From Massospora cicadina (taxonomy: Eukaryota; Entomophthoromycota; Entomophthoromycetes; Entomophthorales; Entomophthoraceae), in assembly GCA_022478985.1 (NCBI GenBank), contig JAKSZP010015910.1, forward strand, positions 1 to 64,000: a stretch of 64,000 bases of DNA. The letters run 5' to 3'. The notes under the pieces were generated by a model that had not been told where the DNA came from, searched no databases, and saw only the letters and a program-made list of their open reading frames with translations. Numbering within the stretch: the stretch's first letter is position 1; each line of letters begins with the position of its first letter. The translations under genes and the position numbers were made by a program. Below are positions 47,107 to 57,010 of this stretch, piece by piece.

Positions 47107-48480
47107 ACCTGTGTTTAAACTTGGTATTTCCCCCTTTTCAGGGATCATGTCAGGACGCCGGCTTAAGGAATCTGGAACCAAATTAATTTTCTCAGGTTTG
47201 TAACCAATTTCTAAGTCATAATCCTCCAGAGTAAGTGCCCATCATGCCTGACGCTGGTTCAATTGCCGTGGAGTAAAAAAGTAAGTCAAGTTTTTATGGT
47301 CTGTCAAAACTTTCACTGGGTACTTTGCCCCACACAGGTACCGGCGCCAGTGTTTGAGACATTGAACAACAGCTAACAAATCCTTGTCATAGATAGGATA
47401 GTTGCATTCCGCTGGGATAAATTTCTTGGAATAGTAGTCTAAAGGATGCAGCCTACTATCATCCCCCTCCTGCAACAAAACCCTCCCAAGAGCGTATCCT
47501 GAAGCATCAGTCTCAACCACAAAGGGATTTTCATCATTGGGCATTGCCAACACAGGTGCAGAAACAAAGGCAGCCTTCAAGACAGAAAAAGATTTTTCCG
47601 CTGCCTGAGACCATTTATATGGAACACTTTCTGATGTAAACCGTGTTAAGGGTAACGCAATAGAAGAAAAGTCTTTGATAAAATCCCTATAAAAATTTGC
47701 CAAGCCTAAGAAACTACGAACATCTTTCCAGCTATTAGGTGTAGGCCAAGATGTGATGGCATCCACTTTGCTAGGTGCCATGGTGAGCCCATTCCTGCCC
47801 ACAACATAACCAAGAAATTTAACTTCCTCCTGTGCAAATTCACATTTTGATAGCTTTACAGGCAAGTTGTACCTTCCAAGTTGTTCAAAGACCAAATTCA
47901 AGTGCAGTAAGTGTTCCTTCTGCGCCTTACTGTAGATCAAAATGTCATCAAGGTAGGCTACGCAGAAGTGGTCCAGATAGCCACCTATCACCGTATTAAT
48001 CATTTGTTGAAATGTACTAGGTGCGTTGCACAACCCAAATGACATCACCACATACTCAAATAGCCCAAATAATGTCTTAAACGCTGATTTCCACTCATCA
48101 CCTTCTTTTATACGTATCTGGTTGAATGCATCCCTCAAGTCAACTTTGGAAAAGATTCTAGCTCCAGACAATTGGTCACTCAAGTGATCAGCATCAGGTA
48201 AGGGGTACCGGTTCTTTATGGTTATATCATTGAGCTTCTGGTAGTTTATACATGGCCGTAGTCCACCATCCTTCTTACTAACAAACAACAAGGATGATGA
48301 ACAGGGAGAGCGGGAAACCCGTATGAACCCCTTCTCAAGCATTGTATCCAGATATTCTCTCAGGGCAATTTTTTCCCTCTTATTGCAACTATAAATAGGT
48401 TCATGGGTGGTCTGCTTCCCTTCTAGTAAATCAATCGCGTGATCAAAGAATCCATGAGCTGGTAGTTGCTTAGCCTCCTC
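47107..48480 (-). pseudogene. Element N reverse transcriptase and RNase H
   Basis: 366 open residues from 48,342 to 47,242. RT: VSKKDGGLRPCINYQKLNDI, FSKVDLRDAFNQIRIKEGDE, VMSFGLCNAPSTFQQM, HFCVAYLDDILIYSKAQKEH (catalytic YLDD intact), FLGLANFYRDFIKDFSSIAL. RNase H: FVVETDASGYALGRVLLQEG, YPIYDKDLLAVVQCLKHWRR (the usual catalytic Glu of KELLA is Asp), VLTDHKNLTYF. The frame upstream runs to a TAG at 48,481 and ends downstream at 47,242, with a readable DYDLEIGYKPEKINL tail to about 47,107. Confidence 0.95.
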
Positions 48481-48965
48481 CTATCCAAAAAGTGAAGCCC
48501 ATTTTGAGAGATACTCAGGGATCTTCCATTTGAAAGGATCCAATGGACCAACCTGATTTACAGTTGCGGACATGTCCAAATTTTTATGCTCTTCTAACAC
48601 ACACTCAAGAAGTTTATCCTTTAGCTTAATTGTGATAGAGTTCCGTCCATAATTGTGCTGGAGTTCAACCTGTGTCCACCAAGGATACCCAATAATTACA
48701 GGGTGGGGTGAACTACGCAGGACCCAAAACTCAACTTCCATTTTACTTACCCCAAACTTCAAGTCAATGTGACGTGAGCAGCGGTAAGCTAGAGACTGTT
48801 CATCATTTCCCAATGTTACTTTCATCAATGTTTTCTTTGCATGCAAGCCCAGCATCTTCACTGCATGCTCTGAGATGAAGTTCCGTGAGGCCCCACTGTC
48901 CAGAAAAGCCATAGTTTTCAAAAACTTCTTTCCAACATGTAAGTTCACTCTTAATAATGGATAAG
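48481..48965 (-). pseudogene. Element N protease
   Basis: Open from 48,948 to 48,481. FLKTMAFLDSGASRNFISEH carries the D-S-G active site; HPVIIGYPWWTQ is the usual later I-I-G/L-G box. A single TAG (at 48,481-48,483) is all that separates it from the RT frame, which continues as EEAKQLPAHGFFDHAIDL. Confidence 0.9.
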
Positions 48966-48999
48966 ACTGAGTATCATTCTTTAATGAAGAAACGATGGT

Positions 49000-49740
49000 C
49001 TGGGGGTTTCTATTCTTTTAATTCCCTTGAATACAGCATTCTTCTGGTCCGCCAACACTCACCATTAGATTCTGTGTGATATCAATAACTTTTTTAATGG
49101 CAGCGTGGTGGGATGATGTCTGATTAATTCTGCTAAACGGCTTCCTAACCCTTGTCTGAAGTAAAGCGCTCCCATTTCTTCATCTAACTCTGTCTTCTGA
49201 AAGATATCCAGGAACATCTTTATGTATACCTCAACAGTTTTCCCTTCTTGCTGAAAATTCATCAAGGCTATCTTTGACTCTAATCTAGTATTAGTGTAAG
49301 TTGCTGCTGCTAACAATTGACTTTTGAATTCCTCATATTTAGTGCACACATTATCATTCTCTTCTAGGTTAATTATAAACCAATTCAGCACATTACCAGT
49401 GAGTTGTGAACCCACTTCCATAATTATCTTTCATCATCTGAATAGGTCTCAGAATAAGCTTTAAAATATGCCCCCAACAACGCAAGACCTTCTTTCACTT
49501 CACCTAAGGATAATTTCTTTTTCAAGGGAACTGTAGGGTAAGTCATAGGTGTATGGTTGGCCACACTAACTGTCTGCACTTGACTGGGTCCTACTGCTCC
49601 TTTATAAGCTCTTTTATCTTTCTTTACTGGGGAAAACATCCACACCAGCAATTGGTAACTTCCCATCAACATGAAATATATCAAAGCCCCCAATAATAAA
49701 AACGCGGTGAGATATTTATTGTAGGTAGTGGCGGTCAAAT
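49000..49740 (-). pseudogene. Element N gag
   Basis: NVLNWFIINLEENDNVCTKY, EEFKSQLLAAATYTNTRLES, MNFQQEGKTVEVYIKMFLDI and LYFRQGLGSRLAELIRHHP match the Retrotrans_gag family layout (49,421-49,065). The upstream open stretch (to 49,738) begins right at the LTR edge and has a strongly hydrophobic run LTAFLLLGALIYFMLMGSYQ (about 49,710-49,650). A stop separates the two. No CCHC zinc knuckle is seen between gag and protease. Confidence 0.75.
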
Positions 49741-50373
49741 TGTCAGGGACTGGTGTACTACTGACCTGGTTGGGGGTAGCTAACCATTAGTTAGCATAAC
49801 CAAGGGGTTAAGCCCAGTATGACAAGGACACTAGAGGTGTCCAGGTATAAGGAATGGTGGGTAATCTGGTATGGGAGTTGCTTAAAGACATGGCTTTAAA
49901 AGGCGAAAGTTGGAAGGGCGTTTCTTGTAGGCTGAGGTGGTAGATCAGTAATGATAACACTTTAGTAAATAAACTTAATATTGTTTTTATTATAAAAATA
50001 ATTTTATTGACCACAGAGATTAACCAAATGAATGCCTTGGTTTTATATACCATCCAACTTCCTGGACTTAACTAAGCTTAATTAATTTTAAACAGTGCAC
50101 TATTCTTCTCTGGAGCTTATGGGATTGCAACTTGCATGTGATTCCAAAATCCAGTGGGAATCATCTCAGTCTCATCATAAAATCTTTTTGGTGAGATTAA
50201 TTGACTGAATACTATTGTAAATAAAGTAATTTAAACGTTTAATCAAATATTTTCACTACAATCATTAATTTGATATGCAATCATTCGATCTGATTTCATC
50301 ACATATCATATTGATCTGACTGACAATATCTATAATCTTAGGAATTCCACTAATGTCAGGATTTATATTGACA
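49741..50373 (-). repeat. Element N 5' LTR (633 bp)
   Basis: Same length as the 3' LTR with no indels. Begins on its strand at 50,373 with TGTCAATATAAATCC and ends with CCCTGACA at 49,741. The internal region starts ATTTGACCGCCACTACC, which does not show the usual TGG start of a tRNA primer site. Confidence 0.95.
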
Positions 50374-50378
50374 CCCTG
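50374..50378. repeat. TSD of element N, right (CCCTG)
   Basis: See 44,956-44,960. Confidence 0.93.
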
Positions 50379-50970
50379 CCTCTGGAGCAGACGATCAGCC
50401 AGGAAATTGCCAAATCCTGTGTGTTCTCTAAGCTGGATCTAAACTCTTTTAACCAAATTTGGATAAAGAAAGGGCAAGAATGGTTAACAGCGATCAGGAT
50501 GAAGCGCAGCATTTTCCAATTTCGTGTGATGCCCTTTGGGCTGAAGAATGCTCCAGCTATGTTTCAACTTATGATCGATAATGTACTGGGTAACCTCCAG
50601 TTTACCTGCGCAGTTGCATATATTGATGAACTTCTGGTTCACTCCCCAACTCCTGAATAAAATGCTACTGACTTGGAAGCAGTTGTGGCCGCCTTGCATA
50701 AGGCAGGCTTGTTTGTCAAGCCTTCCAAGTGCAAGTTCTATAAGGAGGAGGTTACCTTCCTTAGGAACCTTGTCCTTAAAGATGGTTATGCAATCCCTCC
50801 CAATAAGTTGGACACTATCTGAGAATGGCCAACCCCAACTACTAAGAAACAACTACGAAGTTTCTTGGGAACCATCAATTTCTTAAAAGATTTCCCTGGC
50901 ACTTTCCCAGCTTGCTGCCCCGCTCCACTCTCTCTTACAGGGAAAAACGTACCATTCCACTGGTCCCCCA
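50374..50970 (+). pseudogene. Element B RT, second part
   Basis: Continues the RT after the N insertion: VFSKLDLNSFNQIWIKKGQE, FQFRVMPFGLKNAPAMFQLM, CAVAYIDELLVHSPTPE (the catalytic box reads YIDE, second Asp changed to Glu), then ALHKAGLFVKPSKCKFYKEE-type wording in another frame, FLGTINFLKDFPGTF. Stop TAA after SPTPE at 50,658-50,660. Confidence 0.92.
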
Positions 50971-51420
50971 AATGCCAACAGGTGTTTGAATCAATTAAAG
51001 AGGTGCTCGTGTCCCCTCCCATTATAAAACATGCTGATCCCACCAAGCCATGTATCGTTGCATGCGACGCCTCATTGGTAGCAGTGGGAGCAGTGTTGCT
51101 CCAGGAGCACAATGGCTTAGAGCACCTGGTCGCCTATTTTTCCTGGAAGTTCACCTCTATGGAGCAGCCTTGGGTTATTTATGACAAGGAGTTGGCATCC
51201 GTTGCATGGGCATTAACTCATTGGAGGTATCTGTTACAGGGTGCTCAACATGAGTTAACGGTCCTCATGGATCACCAGGCTCTCTTGTACTTTCGTAAAC
51301 TCCAAACATTGGCGCATTGGCAAGCCCAAACCTAACAGGACCTGTAAATTTTAACTTCAGATATGAATTTGTAAAAGGTGCACTCAACATACTTCCCAAT
51401 TTCCTCAGACGCAGCCCTGC
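50971..51420 (+). pseudogene. Element B RNase H
   Basis: Open 50,865-51,335. CIVACDASLVAVGAVLLQEH (first Asp), FTSMEQPWVIYDKELASVAW (Glu), WRYLLQGAQHELTVLMDHQA (MDH in place of TDH). A TAA follows at about 51,333, then RYEFVKGALNILPNFLR in another frame. Confidence 0.9.
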
Positions 51421-52400
51421 CCACTGTTCCTCAACCCAGAGGAAGCGGATCTCGTTACCATGATTCCTGCTGCCCAAATCCTGCCAATTCCCCCCTGTCA
51501 TTTCATCCATCACTCTGGATCCTGACGCCCAGCTAGTTGCTCAGGTCTTAGCCAGTCAAATGGCCTGCCCTGAGGGCGTGGAGTTGGTTGAGCAGTTGGC
51601 TCAACAGATTCACAAACACTCCCTATACTCCTTGGAGGAGGGGCTCATTTATTTTTGGTCTCAAATCTGGTTTCCCCTCCTTCATAACCGAGGTATTCCG
51701 CGCACATCACAATCCCCTCACGGTCAGTCATCCTGGCAACAAATAATGCATCAACTTGATTAAGCGGACCTACAATTGGGCGGGTTTGACCAAAGGAGTT
51801 CCATCCTGGATCACAATTGCATTACTTGTTCCAGGGCTAAGTTGGACCACTCCAGTAGAAATGGTCTTTTACACCCCTTATGGCAGGTGGAGGATCTATG
51901 GACATCGGTGTCCAGAACTTTATTGTTGAACTCCCCTGTTCTAACAGGTTCACAGTGGTGATGGTGGTGGATCATTTCACTAAATATTCCCTCTTTATAC
52001 CTTGTACTTCCGCAATTATGTCAGAGGAAACCGCCCGCCTTTTCATATACCATGTGTTCTTAATGTTTGGTCTCCCACAGGAGATCATCAGTGACCATGG
52101 TTCACAGTTCACGGCACGGTTTTGGAGTGAACTCCTATCTATCCTAAAAATATCCCCCTGTTGTTCCACTGCATATCATCCCCAGTCTGATGGAAAGACC
52201 AAGAGAGTTAACCAAATCCTTGAACAGTACCTGCGTTGTTATGCTGCACCTGCACAGGACACCTGTGCCGGCAATCTCCCCTCTCTCAAAACGCTTATAA
52301 CAATGGGACTCACGCATCCCTGGGTTTTTTCCATACAAAGCAACGTTGGGTTATAATCCTTCATTTTTAGTTGAACCTTGCTTGTGGCCCAAGGTCCAAG
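51421..52400 (+). pseudogene. Element B integrase
   Basis: N-terminal part open 51,560-51,763 (VELVEQLAQQIHKHSLYSLE), zinc-binding CITCSRAKL at about 51,818. Core from 51,880: VQNFIVELPCSNRFTVVMVV, VDHFTKYSLFIPC (first Asp), EIISDHGSQFTARFWSELLS (second Asp kept, unlike element A), AYHPQSDGKTKRVNQILEQY. Frame broken near 52,290. Confidence 0.9.
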
Positions 52401-53030
52401 CTACCGCGGACCACACTGAACATATCAGGTTGACTCAATCCTTAGTGCGGGAACACCTCACTAAAGCCATCAATGATTACAAGAGGTTCATGGATTGCAA
52501 GCAGCTCCCAGGTCACAATCTAATGGTGGGCTCCTATGTTATGCTCAATACCCGTCATTTAAGAATTTAAGCCCCTTCCCATAAGTTTTCTAGTAAACGC
52601 TCGGGCCCCAATTTGGTGGAGGAGGTCTTGGGTAACGGTGCAGTCCAGTTGAAGCTCCCTACTCATTGGAAATAGCACCCCATCTTCCATGTTTCCCAGC
52701 TGTCGCCCTTCAAGGGTATGGTTCCCATGGAACCTGAACTGATCATCAAGAACGGGGAAGAGGCTAAGGCAGAAAATATCCTGGCATCCCAAAATCCCGA
52801 TGGTCCATACAATATCACATGGCTTAGAAAGGGTATCTAGCATATGAGAACAGTTGGGTCAAGGCGCGCAATTGCGCAAACTGTATGGAACTGGTTGAAG
52901 CATTCCACGAATCCCACCAGAAGCTCCCCGCTCCCCCCAAAAGTTGTGACGGTTATAATGATCAAGTTACCCAAGGCACACAAGAATGTGGCTCTTGTGC
53001 AGCTTCCCAATGGTGTTGCCCTTCCTTTGG
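52401..53030 (+). pseudogene. Element B integrase tail and chromodomain remnant
   Basis: REHLTKAINDYKRFMDCKQL and VGSYVMLNTRHL (to 52,570), then HWK..HPIFHVSQLSPFKG (about 52,665-52,715), EAKAENILASQNPDGPYNIT (about 52,760), and in another frame YENSWVKARNCANCMELVEA. The chromodomain is split by a frameshift and a TAG near 52,836. Confidence 0.8.
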
Positions 53031-53046
53031 AAAAAGGAAAGGTTAA
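53029..53046 (+). promoter_or_regulatory. Element B polypurine tract
   Basis: GGAAAAAGGAAAGGTTAA immediately before the TG of the 3' LTR. Confidence 0.85.
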
Positions 53047-54469
53047 TGTAAGTCCCGGGGAACGTCCCCTGGGTGTTGATCAGGCCATTTTCCCATTCCC
53101 AAGTAAGAAGGTTTAAAGAGGGTGTCAGTACCCTCGTTACTCAGGGAGATCTCGCCCACGTGGTAGACGAATGCTGGGTAACAGCTCTTCCACTTCAGAT
53201 CCCTCCCCCAGTACCCACACTCACCTTAGCAGAACTGTTACAGTTAATTAGTGATTCCTGCGCCAAGATCACCGAAATGAAATCAATTGGTACAAAATTG
53301 AGTGGTAATCAGCCTGATGTTCAGATTACAAGTGGTCAGAAAGGAATGAAGACTGATCTATCAGCGGGAATTGCTGATGGTTTTGATTCAGCTAACACTA
53401 CAATTGCAAAAATCGCCCCCTCCCAAAATTATCAGGAATCATCCCTGATGGGCAAGTAACAGCATTGGGCACCATCGACAAGGGTTCAAAGCTCTTCCTT
53501 CTGGAAAATCAGGCATTGCAGCCAATGCAACACTCTTGACTGAACGAATGGCCCAGAGACCCAGAATGGGCGGGTTGGGTATCCCAAACCCACTCCCAAC
53601 CAATTGGGCCCGCCCCTACATGGGGTGGCCTTGGGGGATTCCCACTGCTCGTTGGGCTAAACACTGTCACGCCAACTGTTGGAAACATAGCTGAGCCTCA
53701 GTTTAGATGTTTGAGGTTGAACTAACAGTGACTCGGCCTGCCGCTGAATTTTCAATGTCAGTTCCCAGTAAACCTATCTTCCCCATTCCCAAATTATTGG
53801 CCGGTTAGGTCAAAATTGAGGTTCATGATCCCAGCTTGTCCTCGCATCAATTGACTACTATTTAATCAGTTGCATCGCACTGAGAAAATTGTGGTCAATT
53901 TCTTTTTTTCTTTGCAATAAAATTTTGCCTCAAAAACCAATCAATTTTGATTTATTTGATTTCCTTTTGGCCGCATTCCCAGTGGCTTTCCCCTGGTGGC
54001 CTATCAGTCTGTACACTGGATGAGCTCTACCAGTACTCATGGTCACTATGGCCCCTACTGTTGTAGATTGGACTCAGTGAGCTAGATACTTCTGGTAATT
54101 TAACTCTGTCATTATGAACTTTTGTCAACAATATACCGAGATCTTGTGGCCTTATGTCACCCATCTTCAAACAAGATGCGCCCCCTTGTCTTCCCAGTCG
54201 AATCCGCCCTGTATACTGGTGAACTTATTAGAACTATATATGTGGCTCCGCCCCCTGCAGTAAGACCTCCAGGGTCTGGGGTGGGCTCAATTTGGTTTGT
54301 TCTTGGGATCATATTCACTATTGTATTACACCAACGATTCATCATTTCAAGGCCTGGCTCCATACAACGTCATTTGATTGGCAATGCCTCTGGCATTCTG
54401 GCTTGATTTTGGGTGCTTACGCATCCTGACTGGCAGGCCAGTCTAAACTTCTTTTGCGTTTCTATGACA
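53047..54469 (+). repeat. Element B 3' LTR (1,423 bp)
   Basis: Matches the 5' LTR. Reading frame 53,073-53,459 (VTQGDLAHVVDECWVTALPL, AGIADGFDSANTTIAKIAPS) and 54,122-54,406 (PPAVRPPGSGVGSIWFVLGI) parallel those of the 5' and solo LTRs. Confidence 0.92.
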
Positions 54470-54474
54470 GGAAG
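54470..54474. repeat. TSD of element B, right (GGAAG)
   Basis: See 41,743-41,747. Confidence 0.9.
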
Positions 54475-55350
54475 TGTCAGGGGAGGCCTGGGCCTAAACT
54501 GAACATGAATGAAGGAAAAGGTCCAGCTAGAGGATCCAGATGGGGGACCATATTGAAACCAATCTGCGCTGTCAGGATGGCAGGTGGCCAAACAACCAAG
54601 CTTGGAAATGATCTGTGAGGTGAGATTGGAAGCAACGCACAGCTTCACGGAGGGTTGGGGTAGTGCCAGACAGTGCATCAAGGAGAATAGTATGGATTTT
54701 CCATAGCGCTATTGCAATAATTAAGGCGCAGAGAGAAGGGTGAATAGGTGAGGTCATGGAAAAGTCGAAGATGTTTCTTAGACAGGCTGAAGATCTGTAA
54801 CTGTTCTGGCAAAAGAGACGCATAACGTCCTGCTAGATCACCTGTGATGGCGGGCAATCTTCCAAGTGATGGACTAATGACCAGTATTGACCACACACAA
54901 TGCATGAAGACTGAGAGGCATTGGACCGCTCAGCAGTCTGGTATACCTTTCTCAGGCATCTCCACACATGGGCGCGAATCTGGGGTTGTAAAAGAGGATG
55001 GTGTGTGTACCGCCAAATGTCCTTCTGGGCCTCAAGAGAGTATGGGATGTCCAGCTTGTCAAGGTAGTCCACGTGGGCAATGACGGGGGAACATTGAGGT
55101 ACCAGGCTGTTTAAAATGACTTTCCCATGGGCTTCTTGCTTGAAACGGGAAGTAGGATGACCCCTCTGGGCCGTGTGTTCACTGATTCCAATTCTCCATT
55201 CAGTGATCTGCATAGAGAATAGAATTATTTAAATTGGGGCAGTGTCCCATGTGGGCCCATGGCATAGAGATGAGAGGCCAGATAGTTAAGTAGAGAATGG
55301 GGGTGGGATTGTGGAGGCAGAGAGCGTGGCAAAATTGGAGCAGGCCACAT
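54475..55350 (-). pseudogene. Truncated LINE, ORF2 C-terminal part
   Basis: Minus strand: LLNYLASHLYAMGPHGTLPQ (about 55,290), VDYLDKLDIPYSLEAQKDIW and RYTHHPLLQPQIRAHVWRCL (55,070-54,970), finger CIVCGQYWSLVHHLEDCPPS (C-x2-C-x7-H-x4-C; 54,905-54,850), WKIHTILLDALSGTTPTLRE (about 54,690) and HFQAWLFGH. These align with LINE copies 1 and 2 (YLDMLDIPYDL, HHPLLQPRIRANAWRCL) at moderate identity, so this is a second subfamily. 5' truncated at 55,350 beside its TSD. Confidence 0.9.
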
Positions 55351-55372
55351 GAGAGTCATGGCTTTGTATTTT
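55351..55372. repeat. TSD of the truncated LINE, right copy
   Basis: Pairs with 41,581-41,603. Confidence 0.85.
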
Positions 55373-55621
55373 AAGTATTATTCGAGATGAGCCAACCTGA
55401 GGATGATAATGCACCATTGAAGGGGATTTGAATTAATGGAAAAGGGGGATAAAACCTGGAAAACCTCTATGCGCAGCATATGATAGGCTAGGAACTCCAT
55501 GGACCGCCTTTCTATTTGCACTTTGGTTCAGGCATTGGTGCGCAACGCCAACACAGTCATAATAGTCCCCTACCCAAAGTTCATCTAACAGGATCAAACT
55601 CAAGGAGGCAGTGGTAGAGGG
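55373..55621 (-). mobile_element. SINE S2, 5' truncated, about 250 bp
   Basis: Minus strand: box B-like GAGTTTGATCCTG (about 55,602-55,590) kept, box A region missing. Body with AACACAGTCATAATAG (plus orientation 55,549-55,564) and CCATGGACCGCC, 3' end CTCAGGTTGGCTCATCTCGA then ATAATA. Flanks TGGCTTTGTA (55,359-55,368) and TGGCCTTGTA (55,622-55,631) look like its TSD; the left one overlaps the TSD of the truncated LINE. Confidence 0.8.
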
Positions 55622-55639
55622 TGGCCTTGTAATCCAATT

Positions 55640-56300
55640 AGTTATTATTGGCGCTACAGTTTTCTGGACTGGCGCCAAGGTTTGTAGGTGGCTTGAAGCT
55701 GAAAAATTCATAAAGAGCACAGAGAAGGAAACGGAAAAATGATTTAGAATACCAAATAGTTTATTAAGTCAAAATGTTTAGATATTTATATGGTGGGTTG
55801 GGACTCGGTGCCTTTGGGATAGTCAGGGCTCATCCATTCAGGATCTTTACTGATCTTTCAGAATAGCCTCCTCATGGGCATCCTCAGTGGATAGTGTTGC
55901 TCATCTGACCGAATGGGTAGAAACGCCACCCCACGTGACTCAGGAATAGGGAGCAGGATCCTGAAATTGATATAGCTCAGTTAGGTTTGATGACCAATTT
56001 GGCACAGCCTGATTTGGAAGGGGGAACATGATTTAATGGTTATCTCAAAGTCTGACAGTTAATTTAAATTTTAACACATTATTGGGCCTCTCAGGTTAAG
56101 TCAAATCTAGATTTTTTATCAATTGTGTTTTATTGGATCAGTTTGTAAATAGTTTTTTATATTGAATGGGCGGCATTGTATCATACTTCAGAGGATTGGT
56201 GGCTTGTCATTTTCAATATTTAATATAAGGGTGCAGTTGTAGGGTATTTCCTTATATCAAAAGGAACTTAGTCGTAGAGATGGAGCTGGGGGTACAGCGA
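55640..56300 (-). promoter_or_regulatory. LTR-like block with TATA-like, poly(A) and TGGCGCC primer-site signals
   Basis: On the minus strand ACCATATAAATATC (about 55,795) precedes ACTTAATAAACTA (about 55,765), and about 85 bases later AACCTTGGCGCCAGTCC (55,684-55,668) resembles a TGGCGCC tRNA primer site. Likely the 5' LTR end of an LTR element whose internal part is interrupted by S2. The far LTR boundary was not found. Confidence 0.45.
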
Positions 56301-57010
56301 GAAGCCTCTGATGTGGAGAGATGCATCATAAATCCTACCATGGCTCACAAATTAAGTGGTGGTGCAAGGAAAGCGTTTATTGGTAAAGACACAGCTAGCA
56401 TCAGAAGTAGCCCTTTCTAAAGCATTGAATTTGGAAGAAGAAGAAGGAGGAGGGTACAGGTCAGTAGAGTACAGTTCATTTGTTGTTCATTTTAGTTTAG
56501 TGTAGATTACAAAAGAGTTGTTTTAACAAAACACTTTATCTAATATACTCTTCTTTGTTTTACATATAAGAACTTTTGCTATATAAATCAGAGAATCATA
56601 GCATAAGAAGCCATAGTTTAAGTAGTGACAGAATAATATAGCCTTCAGTATTAAGCTTACAGATCTTAACTTAAGAAGTACCATCTTTTGGTGCATTGTC
56701 TCCATATAATAGGCAACTGCAAGTCCACTTTTAATTAAGGAACAAAGAACCAGCCATTTGAAGAAAAAAAATTCAACGCTTTTCAATTCAAATTTAGCTA
56801 ATCAAACACCTGGTACATTTAGAACCTTTTCTTTACAAATTGGTATTATTCCATCCCTTAATGTGAAGTTAGAAAAATAAGGATTCCAGGACGTAGAGTC
56901 ACCGTTATTCTTATTTTAGTACAGATGAAGGTTATTTCAAAGTATCTACAAAAATATTGTCTTCATAATGGCCTTGATTTCTTAAGTCTTCATAAAAGAG
57001 TCCCTCATAA
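56301..57010. other. AT-rich interval, nothing recognised
   Basis: One 87-residue open stretch on the minus strand (56,523-56,786) has no family similarity I know and is likely chance. Confidence 0.4.

Larger units (their letters stand above)
44961..50373 (-). mobile_element. Element N: minus-strand chromovirus (Ty3/gypsy) nested in B
   Basis: 5,413 bp, two 633-bp LTRs without length difference, TSD CCCTG, TGTCA..TGACA ends. Domains on the minus strand: gag, protease, RT, RNase H, integrase, chromodomain. By eye about 50 of 633 positions differ between the LTRs. It is the best preserved element in the window, with only a handful of lesions in pol. It is the youngest layer of the 41-55 kb nest. 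Confidence 0.97.
41748..54469 (+). mobile_element. Element B: chromodomain Ty3/gypsy element, interrupted by element N
   Basis: LTRs of 1,430 and 1,423 bp, TSD GGAAG, gypsy order of domains related to element A at protein level. Removing N with one CCCTG copy (5,418 bp) leaves an element of about 7.3 kb. RT box SDPYPL breaks off at 44,960 and resumes at 50,374 without loss. Stops and frameshifts elsewhere make it dead. A solo LTR of this family lies at 17,589-18,955. Confidence 0.95.
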
